This document shows, one piece after another, positions 1 through 5,287 of a stretch of DNA of 7,062 nt; positions within the stretch are counted from its first letter, which is position 1; each line of letters starts with the position of its first letter. Made by a program: the position numbers and the translations under genes. The notes beneath the pieces were generated by a model that was not told the origin of the DNA, ran no database searches, and worked only from the letters and a program-made list of their open reading frames with translations. Source of the DNA: VGPE01 sp031431395 (GTDB lineage: Bacteria; Chloroflexota; Limnocylindria; Limnocylindrales; CSP1-4); assembly GCA_031431395.1 (NCBI GenBank), contig JANPDJ010000031.1:1-7062 (forward strand), in the 5' to 3' direction.

Positions 1-394
1 GGTCCGAGAACGACCGCCAGGTCCAGGGGAGGCCGGGATGGCCGGTAAGGGCCAGCAGGCTCCTCCGCCAGTCGCCGTCGCGGTCCGGGTGGAACGGGGC
101 GACGCCCAGGCCGTCCTGGCCGATCACCTCGAGGGTGAAGCCCTGCCGGGACCGGGTCGGGTTGGCCGGGTCGGCAATGACGGCCGTATCGGAATGGCTG
201 TGCATGTCCACGAACCCGGGTGCGACATGCAGCCCGGCGATGTCGAGGATCTCCGCCGAGCCCGTCGCGACCGGCCCCACGCCAACAGCCTGGATGCGGT
301 CCCCGCGGATCGCCACATCGGCGATCAGGGGATCGCCCGGGCCCGAATGCACGGTTCCCCCCCGCAGGATGAGGTCCGTCGTCGCGGTCGCCAT
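1..394 (-). CDS. D-aminoacylase-like amidohydrolase, N-terminal part (runs off the window)
   Basis: This is the first 131 codons of an amidohydrolase-superfamily enzyme of the N-acyl-D-amino-acid deacylase (D-aminoacylase) type; the rest lies beyond base 1. The opening is typical: a small beta-sandwich segment (DLILRGGTVHSGPG, residues 7-20), then GFVDMHSHSD at 60-69, whose His65 and His67 are the metal-binding HxH pair of the superfamily. Family members hydrolyse the amide bond of N-acyl-D-amino acids in the cytoplasm, but substrate cannot be read from this fragment. After the HxH comes TLEVIGQDGLGVAP (88-101), where classical D-aminoacylases have a GNCG-type motif with a metal-ligand cysteine. 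Here Asp95 stands in that place, as in a common GQDG subgroup. The ATG overlaps the stop of the upstream acetyltransferase gene (TGATG) with no clear ribosome binding site, so translation is probably coupled. The subfamily is fairly sure, the substrate is not. Confidence 0.88.
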   Translation of the reverse strand, partial: MATATTDLILRGGTVHSGPGDPLIADVAIRGDRIQAVGVGPVATGSAEILDIAGLHVAPGFVDMHSHSDTAVIADPANPTRSRQGFTLEVIGQDGLGVAPFHPDRDGDWRRSLLALTGHPGLPWTWRSFSD

Positions 395-1317
395 CAATAG
401 AAGGCGTCGCCGCCCGACGTGACGTACCGGTCCAGCCGACCGACCGGCCGGGAGGCGAGGAACAGGCCGATGCCGGACAGGCGCGCGCCGCGGGCCACGA
501 GCCACTCCGCGGCCACCCGCGCCGAACCCGGGATCCGAACGTGGACGGAGGCGGCACCGGCCTCGGCTGCGATCGCCGCCGCCGTGTCGAGCGCCGGCGC
601 CAAGTCCGCGGGATCGAGGACCGCCAGCGGGCCGATCGCGCCACTGGCGGCCACGTACGCGTAGCCCCGGACCACGCCGTCGCGGACCAGGAGCACGCCC
701 CGGAGCCCGTCGATTGATCCCCACAGGTCGTGGTCCACGGACCGGGCGAACCCGATCGTCGCGAGGTCCACCGCGGCCAGCACCGCGTAGTCGCGCGGCC
801 GGGAGATGTCCGTCGCTTCCAGGGGCTCAATGCCGTTGCCACTTAGCGGAGCGACGCTTGGTCCGTCGAACGTCAGCATCGCATCCTGGAACAGCATGCC
901 CGCCCGCATGTAGATCGCGTTGGAAATGGGATTCACCGCGTCCGTGATCGTCGTGAGGGCCGTCGAGGGGCCGCAACCGGCCATCGAGCGTCGGACCAGC
1001 TCCGATCCGATCCCGCGCCCCTGGTGCGCCGGCTGGACGTGGAGTGCGGCGAGGTGCCAGACGTCGTCGCGCAGGATCGCGATGGCGAACCCCACCACCA
1101 CGCCATCCGCCTCCGCGACCCAGAACCGCTCGCCGTCGTGGCGCACGCAGGATCGCCGGAGCGCGAGCGCGCGGTGGGGCGGAGCCCCAGTGCCGGCACG
1201 CGGCGGCCGACCCACGCGGGCGTTGAGATCGTCCGCGGCCTCGAGGAACACCGCGTAGGTGCGCTCCACGTCGGTGTCGCGGGCGGGGCGGTACGAATCG
1301 TGGGGAGGCTGGCTCAT
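394..1317 (-). CDS. GNAT family N-acetyltransferase, two-domain
   Basis: The product is a 307-residue protein with a clear GNAT fold in its first half: FWVAEADGVVVGFAIA (65-80, beta strands), the acetyl-CoA pyrophosphate-binding motif HVQPAHQGRGIGSEL (93-107, QGRGIG loop) and a motif-B-like helix NPISNAIYMRAGM (119-131). The second half (about 160-307) has a weaker GNAT-like pattern (VLLVRDGVVRGYAYV, then AAEWLVARGARLSG) without a good CoA loop, so it is probably a degenerate second GNAT domain. GNAT proteins move an acetyl group from acetyl-CoA to an amine; the acceptor is unknown. Coupling to the downstream D-aminoacylase-like gene suggests both may act on amino-acid derivatives, which is inference. 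The start is uncertain: an in-frame ATG at 1332 would add five residues, and neither ATG has a good Shine-Dalgarno. The reading frame stays open upstream to 1884, but that part is antisense to another gene. Confidence 0.88.
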   Translation of the reverse strand: MSQPPHDSYRPARDTDVERTYAVFLEAADDLNARVGRPPRAGTGAPPHRALALRRSCVRHDGERFWVAEADGVVVGFAIAILRDDVWHLAALHVQPAHQGRGIGSELVRRSMAGCGPSTALTTITDAVNPISNAIYMRAGMLFQDAMLTFDGPSVAPLSGNGIEPLEATDISRPRDYAVLAAVDLATIGFARSVDHDLWGSIDGLRGVLLVRDGVVRGYAYVAASGAIGPLAVLDPADLAPALDTAAAIAAEAGAASVHVRIPGSARVAAEWLVARGARLSGIGLFLASRPVGRLDRYVTSGGDAFY

Positions 1318-1452
1318 CTGATCGGGACCCATGATCGTCCAGACGCAGCGGCCGCGCTGGGCCGAAACCGTCGGCTCCCAACGCGAATCCGGCGCCGAGC
1401 CGGGCCGCGATGGGCCACGCAGGGCCGACTGCGGGATGGTACCGGCCCTGGT

Positions 1453-1466
1453 CCGGGGTACCCCGG
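1453..1466. repeat. Perfect 14-bp palindrome in divergent promoter gap
   Basis: CCGGGGTACCCCGG is an uninterrupted palindrome centred between 1459 and 1460. It lies in the 255-bp gap between the minus-strand GNAT gene and the plus-strand LTD-like gene, six bases before a TTGACG hexamer. A second GGTACC copy lies 19 bp upstream at 1438-1443. Position and symmetry fit an operator for a dimeric regulator, but GC-rich DNA makes such palindromes fairly easily, so the role is inferred. Confidence 0.35.
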
Positions 1467-1471
1467 TGGGC

Positions 1472-1500
1472 TTGACGGACGTCGCGCTTCCGGGCACAGT
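1472..1500 (+). promoter_or_regulatory. Possible weak promoter for the LTD-like gene
   Basis: A TTGACG hexamer (1472-1477, five of six to the -35 consensus) is followed after 17 bp by CACAGT (1495-1500, three of six to -10). This would start transcription about 65 bp before the GTG start. The -10 is poor and the call rests mainly on the -35 and position. Confidence 0.25.
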
Positions 1501-1562
1501 CCCGGCCGGTGCCGCAGTACGGCGCTGAATCGGGGCGGAACGACCGCCTCGCGCATGGATCG

Positions 1563-1569
1563 AAGGAGA
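1563..1569 (+). promoter_or_regulatory. Ribosome binding site that fixes the start of the LTD-like gene
   Basis: AAGGAGA lies three bases before GTG at 1573 (about five from the core GGAG). It would fall inside the coding sequence if the in-frame ATG at 1555 were used. This favours the GTG, which also removes a basic six-residue N-terminal extension. Confidence 0.7.
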
Positions 1570-1572
1570 ACG

Positions 1573-2031
1573 GTGTCCGGTTCGTCGGGGTTGCGCATCG
1601 TCGCGGTTCACACGATCGCCAACGGGGCGACGGGTACCGCCGACGAATGGGTCGCAATCGCCAACGACGGCCGGCAGTCCTGGTTCGACCACGACTGGGA
1701 GCTGTGCCTGGAGCACGACAAGCCCGATTCGGACCTGGTCTATCGCCTGCCGCTGCTCATCCCGGGCGACGCCGGCTGGTGGACCTTCGACCCGGGCGAG
1801 GTGATCTTCGTCTTCACCGGTGAGGGCCGCGACCGCTACGTCCCCAGCCCTTCGCCGGGCCGCCGGCCGCAGTTCCAGTTCCACTGGGGCCGAAGCGAAC
1901 CCGCGTGGGACCGGCCCGGCCGGCGCATCGTCCTGCGCTCGGCCGATGGCACGCTGGCGGCGGAACCGTTCCTGCTGCCCGGGGGCGTGCCTGCGACGGC
2001 GGCCGCGAAGGGGTCAGCAGTCCGGGGCTGA
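1573..2031 (+). CDS. Small LTD (lamin-tail)-like domain protein
   Basis: The predicted protein has 152 residues and starts at GTG with a good ribosome binding site. Its layout follows the bacterial lamin-tail domain: an opening strand (LRIVAVHTIANG, 7-18), a segment with the EyVeLxN-like pattern DEWVAIANDG (24-33), a PGE turn (74-76) followed by IFVFTGEGRDR (78-88), and the hallmark HWGRSEPAWDRPGRRIVLRS (104-123) followed by ADGTL, comparable to the family's WGRxxPVWNNxGDxxxLRDADG stretch. LTDs are Ig-like beta sandwiches, usually attached to secreted nucleases or cell-surface proteins. Here the domain is alone, with no signal peptide or membrane segment, so it should be cytoplasmic and probably acts by binding. 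The C-terminal tail (about 138-152) is Ala/Gly-rich and probably disordered. No function is known, and the LTD assignment is from pattern memory rather than a search. Confidence 0.72.
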   Translation: MSGSSGLRIVAVHTIANGATGTADEWVAIANDGRQSWFDHDWELCLEHDKPDSDLVYRLPLLIPGDAGWWTFDPGEVIFVFTGEGRDRYVPSPSPGRRPQFQFHWGRSEPAWDRPGRRIVLRSADGTLAAEPFLLPGGVPATAAAKGSAVRG

Positions 2032-2463
2032 AAACGGGGGCCTCGCTCTCGCGCTCTCTCCGACGATCTCGCGCGCTGTCCGACGGTTCGCGCCCCGGCC
2101 GGCGATCTCGTGCTCCGTTTCGGTCACCCACCCAGGGGGCGACTACTAGGCGCCCGTTTCGCGGAAATCGAGCCGACTGCGGCAGGATTCGTGCGTGGAA
2201 CCAACGCTGGGGCGGCTCCAAGGGCGCCTAACAGTCGTGGCTTGACTAGGTGGGGGCCGTCGGGCCGGGCGGGATCGCACCTGGTCGCCTCGAGGTCGTT
2301 CGCGGCGACGGCATCTCGATCGAGTAACTCCTCTCAAAGCCAGCGAGCCACTGGGTGGGCGCATGAGTGGCGACGGCTGCATCGACCGCGGTATGGGGGC
2401 CGTGACAGGTGTAGTCCCAAGTTGCATTCCGTTGTCGAGAGTTATAGCCCGAGGTCGAAACCT
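2032..2463. other. 432 bp without a recognisable gene
   Basis: No reading frame here shows a recognisable protein; the open frames give Arg/Ser/Pro-rich translations typical of noncoding GC-rich DNA. Visible small elements are a 5-bp GGGCG/CGCCC hairpin (2137-2155, nine-base loop, then GTTT) that might weakly terminate the LTD-like gene, two related tracts beginning TCCGACGATCTCG and TCCGACGGTTCG (about 2068-2093), and a CTCGATCGAG palindrome (2315-2324). The right end abuts the tail of the broken restriction-modification gene and is less GC-rich (about 2400-2470). It may be leftover DNA from the rearrangement that destroyed that locus. Confidence 0.5.
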
Positions 2464-3034
2464 TTAATCCGCCGGCGCTGATCGCGCCCCCTCGAACACC
2501 CGCTGGAGGTAGTGATCCATCACCATGGCCTGGAACACCGGGTCGTCCAGGATGCGCTTGAAGATGTCGGCGTTGTCGTCCATGCGGCCCACGATGCCCT
2601 TCATGAACGCATCGGCGAAGACCAGCCGGAAGTTCTCGATGGCCCGGTCGAGCCGCCCGATCTGGGCGTCGAAGTCGAACTTCTCGATGACATCGCGGGT
2701 CTTCGTCGAACGCGGCGATCCAGGCGCGGAGGTTGGGTGCGACCTGGGAGGGGTCGGCGAGGATCTTCTTCAGGGTCAGCGGGCTGGTGTTGTAGACCTC
2801 GATGCCGGCGATCGCCTGGAGAACCGGGCCGACGTCATCGACGCGGCCCTCGAGGGACGCGAGGCGGCCCCGGACCTGCAGCTTCGTGGGCTCGAGGACG
2901 CAGTCGAGCCGTCGCAGGAGGACGAGCGGCAGGATGGCCCGCCCGTACTCCGATTGCTTGTAGTCGCCCCGGAGCAGGTCGGCGATGGCCCAAATGAGCT
3001 GGCCGTGGTTGTTGATCCGGGCGCGCTCGACCAT
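2464..3034 (-). pseudogene. hsdM: Type I restriction-modification remnant: HsdM N-terminus joined to HsdR-like C-terminus, frameshifted
   Basis: The gene starts at ATG 3034 behind a strong AGGAGG (3038-3043). The first ~110 residues are the HsdM N-terminal domain: INNHGQLIWAIADLLRGDYK, SEYGRAILPLVLLRRLDCVL, EPTKLQ, YNTSPLTLKKIL, NLRAWIAAF. The frame then breaks near 2694-2699. In the next frame the HsdM pattern resumes (DVIEKFDFDAQIGRLDRA) and ends around 2640. From there IENFRLVFADAFMKGIVGRM, DDNADIFKRILDDPVFQAMV and MDHYLQRVFEGAR follow to TAA at 2464-2466. That tail resembles the helical C-terminus of HsdR restriction subunits and not the HsdM methyltransferase body, which should continue for several hundred residues with an NPPF/NPPY motif. 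No SAM-binding or catalytic motif and no hsdS survive, so neither methylation nor restriction is expected. Read without the shift, translation continues in nonsense to 2246. The HsdM half is certain; the HsdR origin of the tail is recalled family pattern. Confidence 0.85.
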
Positions 3035-3061
3035 ACCCCTCCTGGGCCGCTGTCCATCCCT

Positions 3062-3089
3062 ACTGTACGCGCCACCATCCGGGCGGCAA
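3062..3089 (-). promoter_or_regulatory. Probable promoter of the hsdM remnant
   Basis: On the minus strand TTGCCG (3089-3084) and TACAGT (3067-3062), each four of six to consensus, are separated by 16 bp. Transcription would begin near 3055, leaving a leader of about 20 bases with an AGGAGG ribosome binding site at 3043-3038. Expression signals of the broken gene therefore seem intact. Confidence 0.45.
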
Positions 3090-3174
3090 CGCCGACGGCG
3101 TGGCCAGACCGTGCCTGCAGACTCGCCCTCATCGACAGGCGGTGCGTCCCCGAGCAGCCTGGCAGCTGAGGAGA

Positions 3175-3196
3175 ATTACTCAGGACGTTGAGTAAT
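3175..3196. repeat. 22-bp perfect inverted repeat (operator-like)
   Basis: ATTACTCA (3175-3182) and TGAGTAAT (3189-3196) are exact inverted copies around the six-base spacer GGACGT. GCTGA (3165-3169) and TCAGC (3200-3204) extend the symmetry with a two-base offset. The AT-rich arms stand out in this GC-rich DNA. The site sits about 120 bp upstream of the hsdM-remnant promoter and 175 bp before the Schlafen-like gene. A dimeric repressor or a restriction-modification controller site would fit. No T-run follows, so a terminator is less likely. Confidence 0.5.
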
Positions 3197-3271
3197 CCGT
3201 CAGCATGGGCCGTTCGACGCGAGGCTGCGACCGTTCTGGAGGGCCAGCCGTGAGCTGTGGCGGTTTCATCC

Positions 3272-3294
3272 GGGTCGGCGATGACAACCGACCC
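3272..3294. repeat. 7-bp perfect inverted repeat
   Basis: GGGTCGG (3272-3278) and CCGACCC (3288-3294) are exact inverted copies with a nine-base spacer, just before the larger palindrome at 3303. It could be a small hairpin ending transcription entering from the left, or another protein site. Seven GC-rich pairs alone are weak evidence. Confidence 0.3.
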
Positions 3295-3302
3295 AGTGCG
3301 TT

Positions 3303-3365
3303 GAGTTTGGCAAGAGTTTAGTAGACCCGACGCAATTGACGTTCTACTAAACTTCCATCAAACTC
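3303..3365. repeat. 63-bp compound inverted repeat upstream of the Schlafen-like gene
   Basis: Each arm contains GAGTTTG, a five-base unrelated spacer, then AGTTTAGTAGA; the right arm is the exact inverse at the conserved positions (TCTACTAAACT at 3343-3353, CAAACTC at 3359-3365). The arms flank a 17-base centre containing CAATTG and TTGACG. Each arm thus has two AGTTT boxes exactly 11 bp apart (3304 and 3315; mirrored at 3349-3353 and 3360-3364), placing them on one face of the helix. This is the layout of a cooperative operator for two or more regulator dimers. It covers the likely promoter and ends six bases before the GTG start, so occupancy should shut the gene off. The encoded protein's own winged-helix tail makes autoregulation a reasonable guess. 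Confidence 0.7.
3336..3364 (+). promoter_or_regulatory. Possible promoter giving a leaderless transcript of the Schlafen-like gene
   Basis: TTGACG (3336-3341, five of six) and CAAACT (3359-3364, three of six) are 17 bp apart. The predicted start point falls about seven bases after the -10, on or next to GTG 3371. No purine-rich ribosome binding site precedes that GTG, which fits a leaderless mRNA. The -10 is weak; the spacing and missing Shine-Dalgarno are the main support. Confidence 0.35.
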
Positions 3366-3370
3366 TGGCC

Positions 3371-5131
3371 GTGACGACCCTCTCCGATCTCCCGACCGTC
3401 TTGGGTGCCATCCATGCCGGTCAGCGGGCGGCCACTTTCGAATCGCGCGTCCTTGAGTTCAAGCAAGAGAAGGCAACCGCCGAAGAGTCCGAGCGCGACA
3501 TCGCCGATGCGGCCATCTGTCTTGCGAATGGCATCGGCGGCACCGTCGTGGTCGGCGTGTCTGACCGCACAGCCGGTCCGGACTCACTCCTTGGCACGGC
3601 GCTTGACCCGGATCGCCTCCGCAAGACGATCCACGCGACAAGCCAGCCGAACCTGCTGGTCGAAGTTGAGGCACAGACCCACTTTGGGGTCCGGCTCCTG
3701 GTCGTTCTTGTCCCAGAAGGAATCGAGGTCTACGCGGACCGCAAGGGCAGGGCGTATCGGCGGATCAACGACGATTGCCAGCCGATGTCGCCGGCCGAAG
3801 TCGCCCGGCTCCGCGAAGACCGACTTGGCGTGGACTGGTCGGCGAAGCGCTCCGATCAGCGGCCCGGTGCGGTTTCCCCGCTCGCGATGGCGACGCTCAG
3901 GGCAACGCTGGCCGCCCTGCCCGATGAGCGTCGGGAGCACGCTCGGCGCAGTGATCTCGACCTCCTGCGCCTGCTGGGTCTGCTCGAGGACGGGATGCTG
4001 AACCATGCCGGAGAGCTCCTGCTCACGACGGCCTCAACCGGCAATCCGCGGATCGCCTACCAATTCCGGCCCACTCCGGGCGGCGAGCCCACGGCGTCCG
4101 AGCGGCTCGAAAACCCACTGGTGATCGCCTTCCCGCGCGTCATGGAGGTGGTGCGCGCGCGGCTGAACAGCACGCCGCTCACACTTCCCGACGGCCAGCA
4201 GATTCAGCTCCAGGATTTTCCCGAGCTCGCTGTTCGCGAGTCGATTGCGAACGGGATCGTCCATCGTGACCATCAGCTGCGGGGGCCGGTCGTCGTCGAG
4301 CACTCGCCCGCCGTCCTGAGCGTAACCTCACCCGGGCCGCTCGTCTCTGGCGTGACCCCCGAGAACATCCTCACCCATCCCCCAAAGCCGCGAAACCGGG
4401 CCCTCGCGAATGCAGCCCGGATCCTGGGCTTCGCCGAGGAGTACGGCCGGGGCATCGATCGGATGTACGTCGCGATGATCCGCGCCGGTCGGGGGGTCCC
4501 GATCATTGAAGCTTCCGCCGACCAGGTGGCCGTGCGGCTCGTCGGTGGAGCGCCGAACACCCACATCGCTCGCTACGTGGCCCAGTTGCCGTCCGTCGAG
4601 CGTGACGACACGGATGCGTTGCTCATCCTCTTCCACCTCTGCTCCCACCGAACAGTCTCCGCTCCCGACATCGCCCCCATCCTCCAGCGGGGCCCCGCGG
4701 AGGCCGAGACGATCCTCCGACGGCTGGCCGTGGACCCGCCCGCGATGGTCGAACCAGCACGGGGGCGTCGTGCCGGATCGCAGGGCTACAAGCTCGGCGG
4801 GAGCGCCCTCGCCGCACTCGGTCCCGCGGTCACCTACCAGCAGCGCACCGCGGCCGAGACTGATCGGAAGGTGATCGCCCACGTCCGTGAGTACGGCAAG
4901 GTCACCAACCGAACCGTTCAGAATCTCTTCGACCTTACGGTTCATCCGGCCAACAATCTGCTCGACGACCTGATCCGGCGAGAGATCCTCGTCAAGACAT
5001 CGCCGCAACAGCGCGGACCCGCGGTGGAGTACGGCCCGGGCCCACGGTTCCCCAAGGCCCCAAGAAGCACACGGGGTCGGCGCATCGCCGAGGAACGGAT
5101 GACCCTGTGGGATGCAAAGGACGAGCGATGA
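3371..5131 (+). CDS. Schlafen-like AlbA_2 domain protein with GHKL-like and winged-helix C-terminal parts
   Basis: This is a complete 586-residue protein of the family usually annotated as AlbA_2/AAA_4 (Schlafen-like) RNA- or ATP-binding protein. The N-terminal AlbA_2 domain (about 10-155) has ESRVLEFK (24-31) and DAAICLANGIGGTVVVGVSD (46-65). Glu24, Glu29 and Asp65 match in order and spacing the three acidic residues of the mammalian Schlafen RNase core (E-x4-E ... D). The middle (about 250-395) is the HATPase_c_4-type module: LAVRESIANGIVHRDH (286-301, Glu290/Asn294 as in the N-box), SPGPL (320-324), RNRALANAARILGFAEEYGR (341-360) and GIDRM. Two winged-helix-like segments follow (about 412-470 and 492-545). 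No membrane segment is present. Bacterial members have been linked to transcription control and anti-phage defence, often near type I restriction-modification genes, as here. GTG is chosen because the family motif begins about 24 residues in; no ribosome binding site is visible. Nuclease activity is an inference. Confidence 0.88.
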   Translation: MTTLSDLPTVLGAIHAGQRAATFESRVLEFKQEKATAEESERDIADAAICLANGIGGTVVVGVSDRTAGPDSLLGTALDPDRLRKTIHATSQPNLLVEVEAQTHFGVRLLVVLVPEGIEVYADRKGRAYRRINDDCQPMSPAEVARLREDRLGVDWSAKRSDQRPGAVSPLAMATLRATLAALPDERREHARRSDLDLLRLLGLLEDGMLNHAGELLLTTASTGNPRIAYQFRPTPGGEPTASERLENPLVIAFPRVMEVVRARLNSTPLTLPDGQQIQLQDFPELAVRESIANGIVHRDHQLRGPVVVEHSPAVLSVTSPGPLVSGVTPENILTHPPKPRNRALANAARILGFAEEYGRGIDRMYVAMIRAGRGVPIIEASADQVAVRLVGGAPNTHIARYVAQLPSVERDDTDALLILFHLCSHRTVSAPDIAPILQRGPAEAETILRRLAVDPPAMVEPARGRRAGSQGYKLGGSALAALGPAVTYQQRTAAETDRKVIAHVREYGKVTNRTVQNLFDLTVHPANNLLDDLIRREILVKTSPQQRGPAVEYGPGPRFPKAPRSTRGRRIAEERMTLWDAKDER

Positions 5132-5176
5132 CGTCGGACTTCGCCCAGCTTCGCGGAGGCCTCCCTTATCTCCTAA

Positions 5177-5230
5177 CCCCCCGCACGTTTGACAGCATTT
5201 CGGGGGGCTCCGACACTTCCGGTGCCCCCC
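5177..5230. repeat. C6/G6/C6 block with two mutually exclusive inverted repeats
   Basis: CCCCCCG (5177-5183) is an exact inverse of CGGGGGG (5201-5207). The same G-run, as GGGGGGC (5202-5208), is also an exact inverse of GCCCCCC (5224-5230), which is followed by TTT. The central G-run can therefore pair left or right but not both. As RNA continuing from the Schlafen-like gene (stop at 5131), the right-hand hairpin plus TTT could serve as a terminator. As DNA, the block brackets the sodN promoter elements. Confidence 0.5.
5189..5217 (+). promoter_or_regulatory. Likely sodN promoter
   Basis: A perfect TTGACA -35 (5189-5194) is followed after 17 bp by GACACT (5212-5217, three of six to the -10 consensus). 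Transcription would start near 5224 and leave a leader of about 64 bases before the sodN ATG. No obvious nickel-regulator (Nur) box of the Streptomyces type was seen. The G6 run fills most of the spacer, which may make the promoter dependent on a bound factor. Confidence 0.55.
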
Positions 5231-5277
5231 TTTCCGGGAGTCCCGCCTGCGAGCGTCGTGTCGCGTCCCAATTGCCC

Positions 5278-5283
5278 GAGGAG
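5278..5283 (+). promoter_or_regulatory. sodN ribosome binding site
   Basis: GAGGAG lies four bases before ATG 5288. It selects this start over the in-frame upstream ATG at 5189, which overlaps the promoter and would add a 33-residue extension absent from the family. Confidence 0.7.
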
Positions 5284-5287
5284 TGCC

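Noticed and set aside
827..1657. 276-codon minus-strand open frame
   Set aside because: It is a shifted-frame shadow of the GNAT gene; the Arg/Pro-heavy translation and the clear GNAT motifs in the other frame decide against it.
1333..1884. Long minus-strand extension of the GNAT frame up to ATG 1884
   Set aside because: It runs antisense through the first part of the LTD-like gene, its translation is low-complexity Arg/Pro/Gly, and the GNAT fold is complete from about 1317.
2380..2466. Possible tRNA or attachment site at the edge of the restriction remnant
   Set aside because: A GGTTTCGACC stretch resembles a T-loop, but no acceptor stem, anticodon arm or direct repeat could be found around it.
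2110..2481. 123-codon plus-strand open frame in the gene-poor stretch
   Set aside because: The translation is Arg/Ser-rich without recognisable motifs or a ribosome binding site, and it runs into the 3' end of the restriction remnant on the other strand.
3035..3370. CRISPR array or transposon ends, suggested by the repeated AGTTT boxes
   Set aside because: The repeats are only two inverted pairs around one centre, without spacer-repeat periodicity, and there is no cas gene, transposase or target duplication nearby.
5189..5287. N-terminal extension of sodN from ATG 5189
   Set aside because: It overlaps the -35/-10 elements, has no ribosome binding site and adds residues before a normal-length SodN propeptide.
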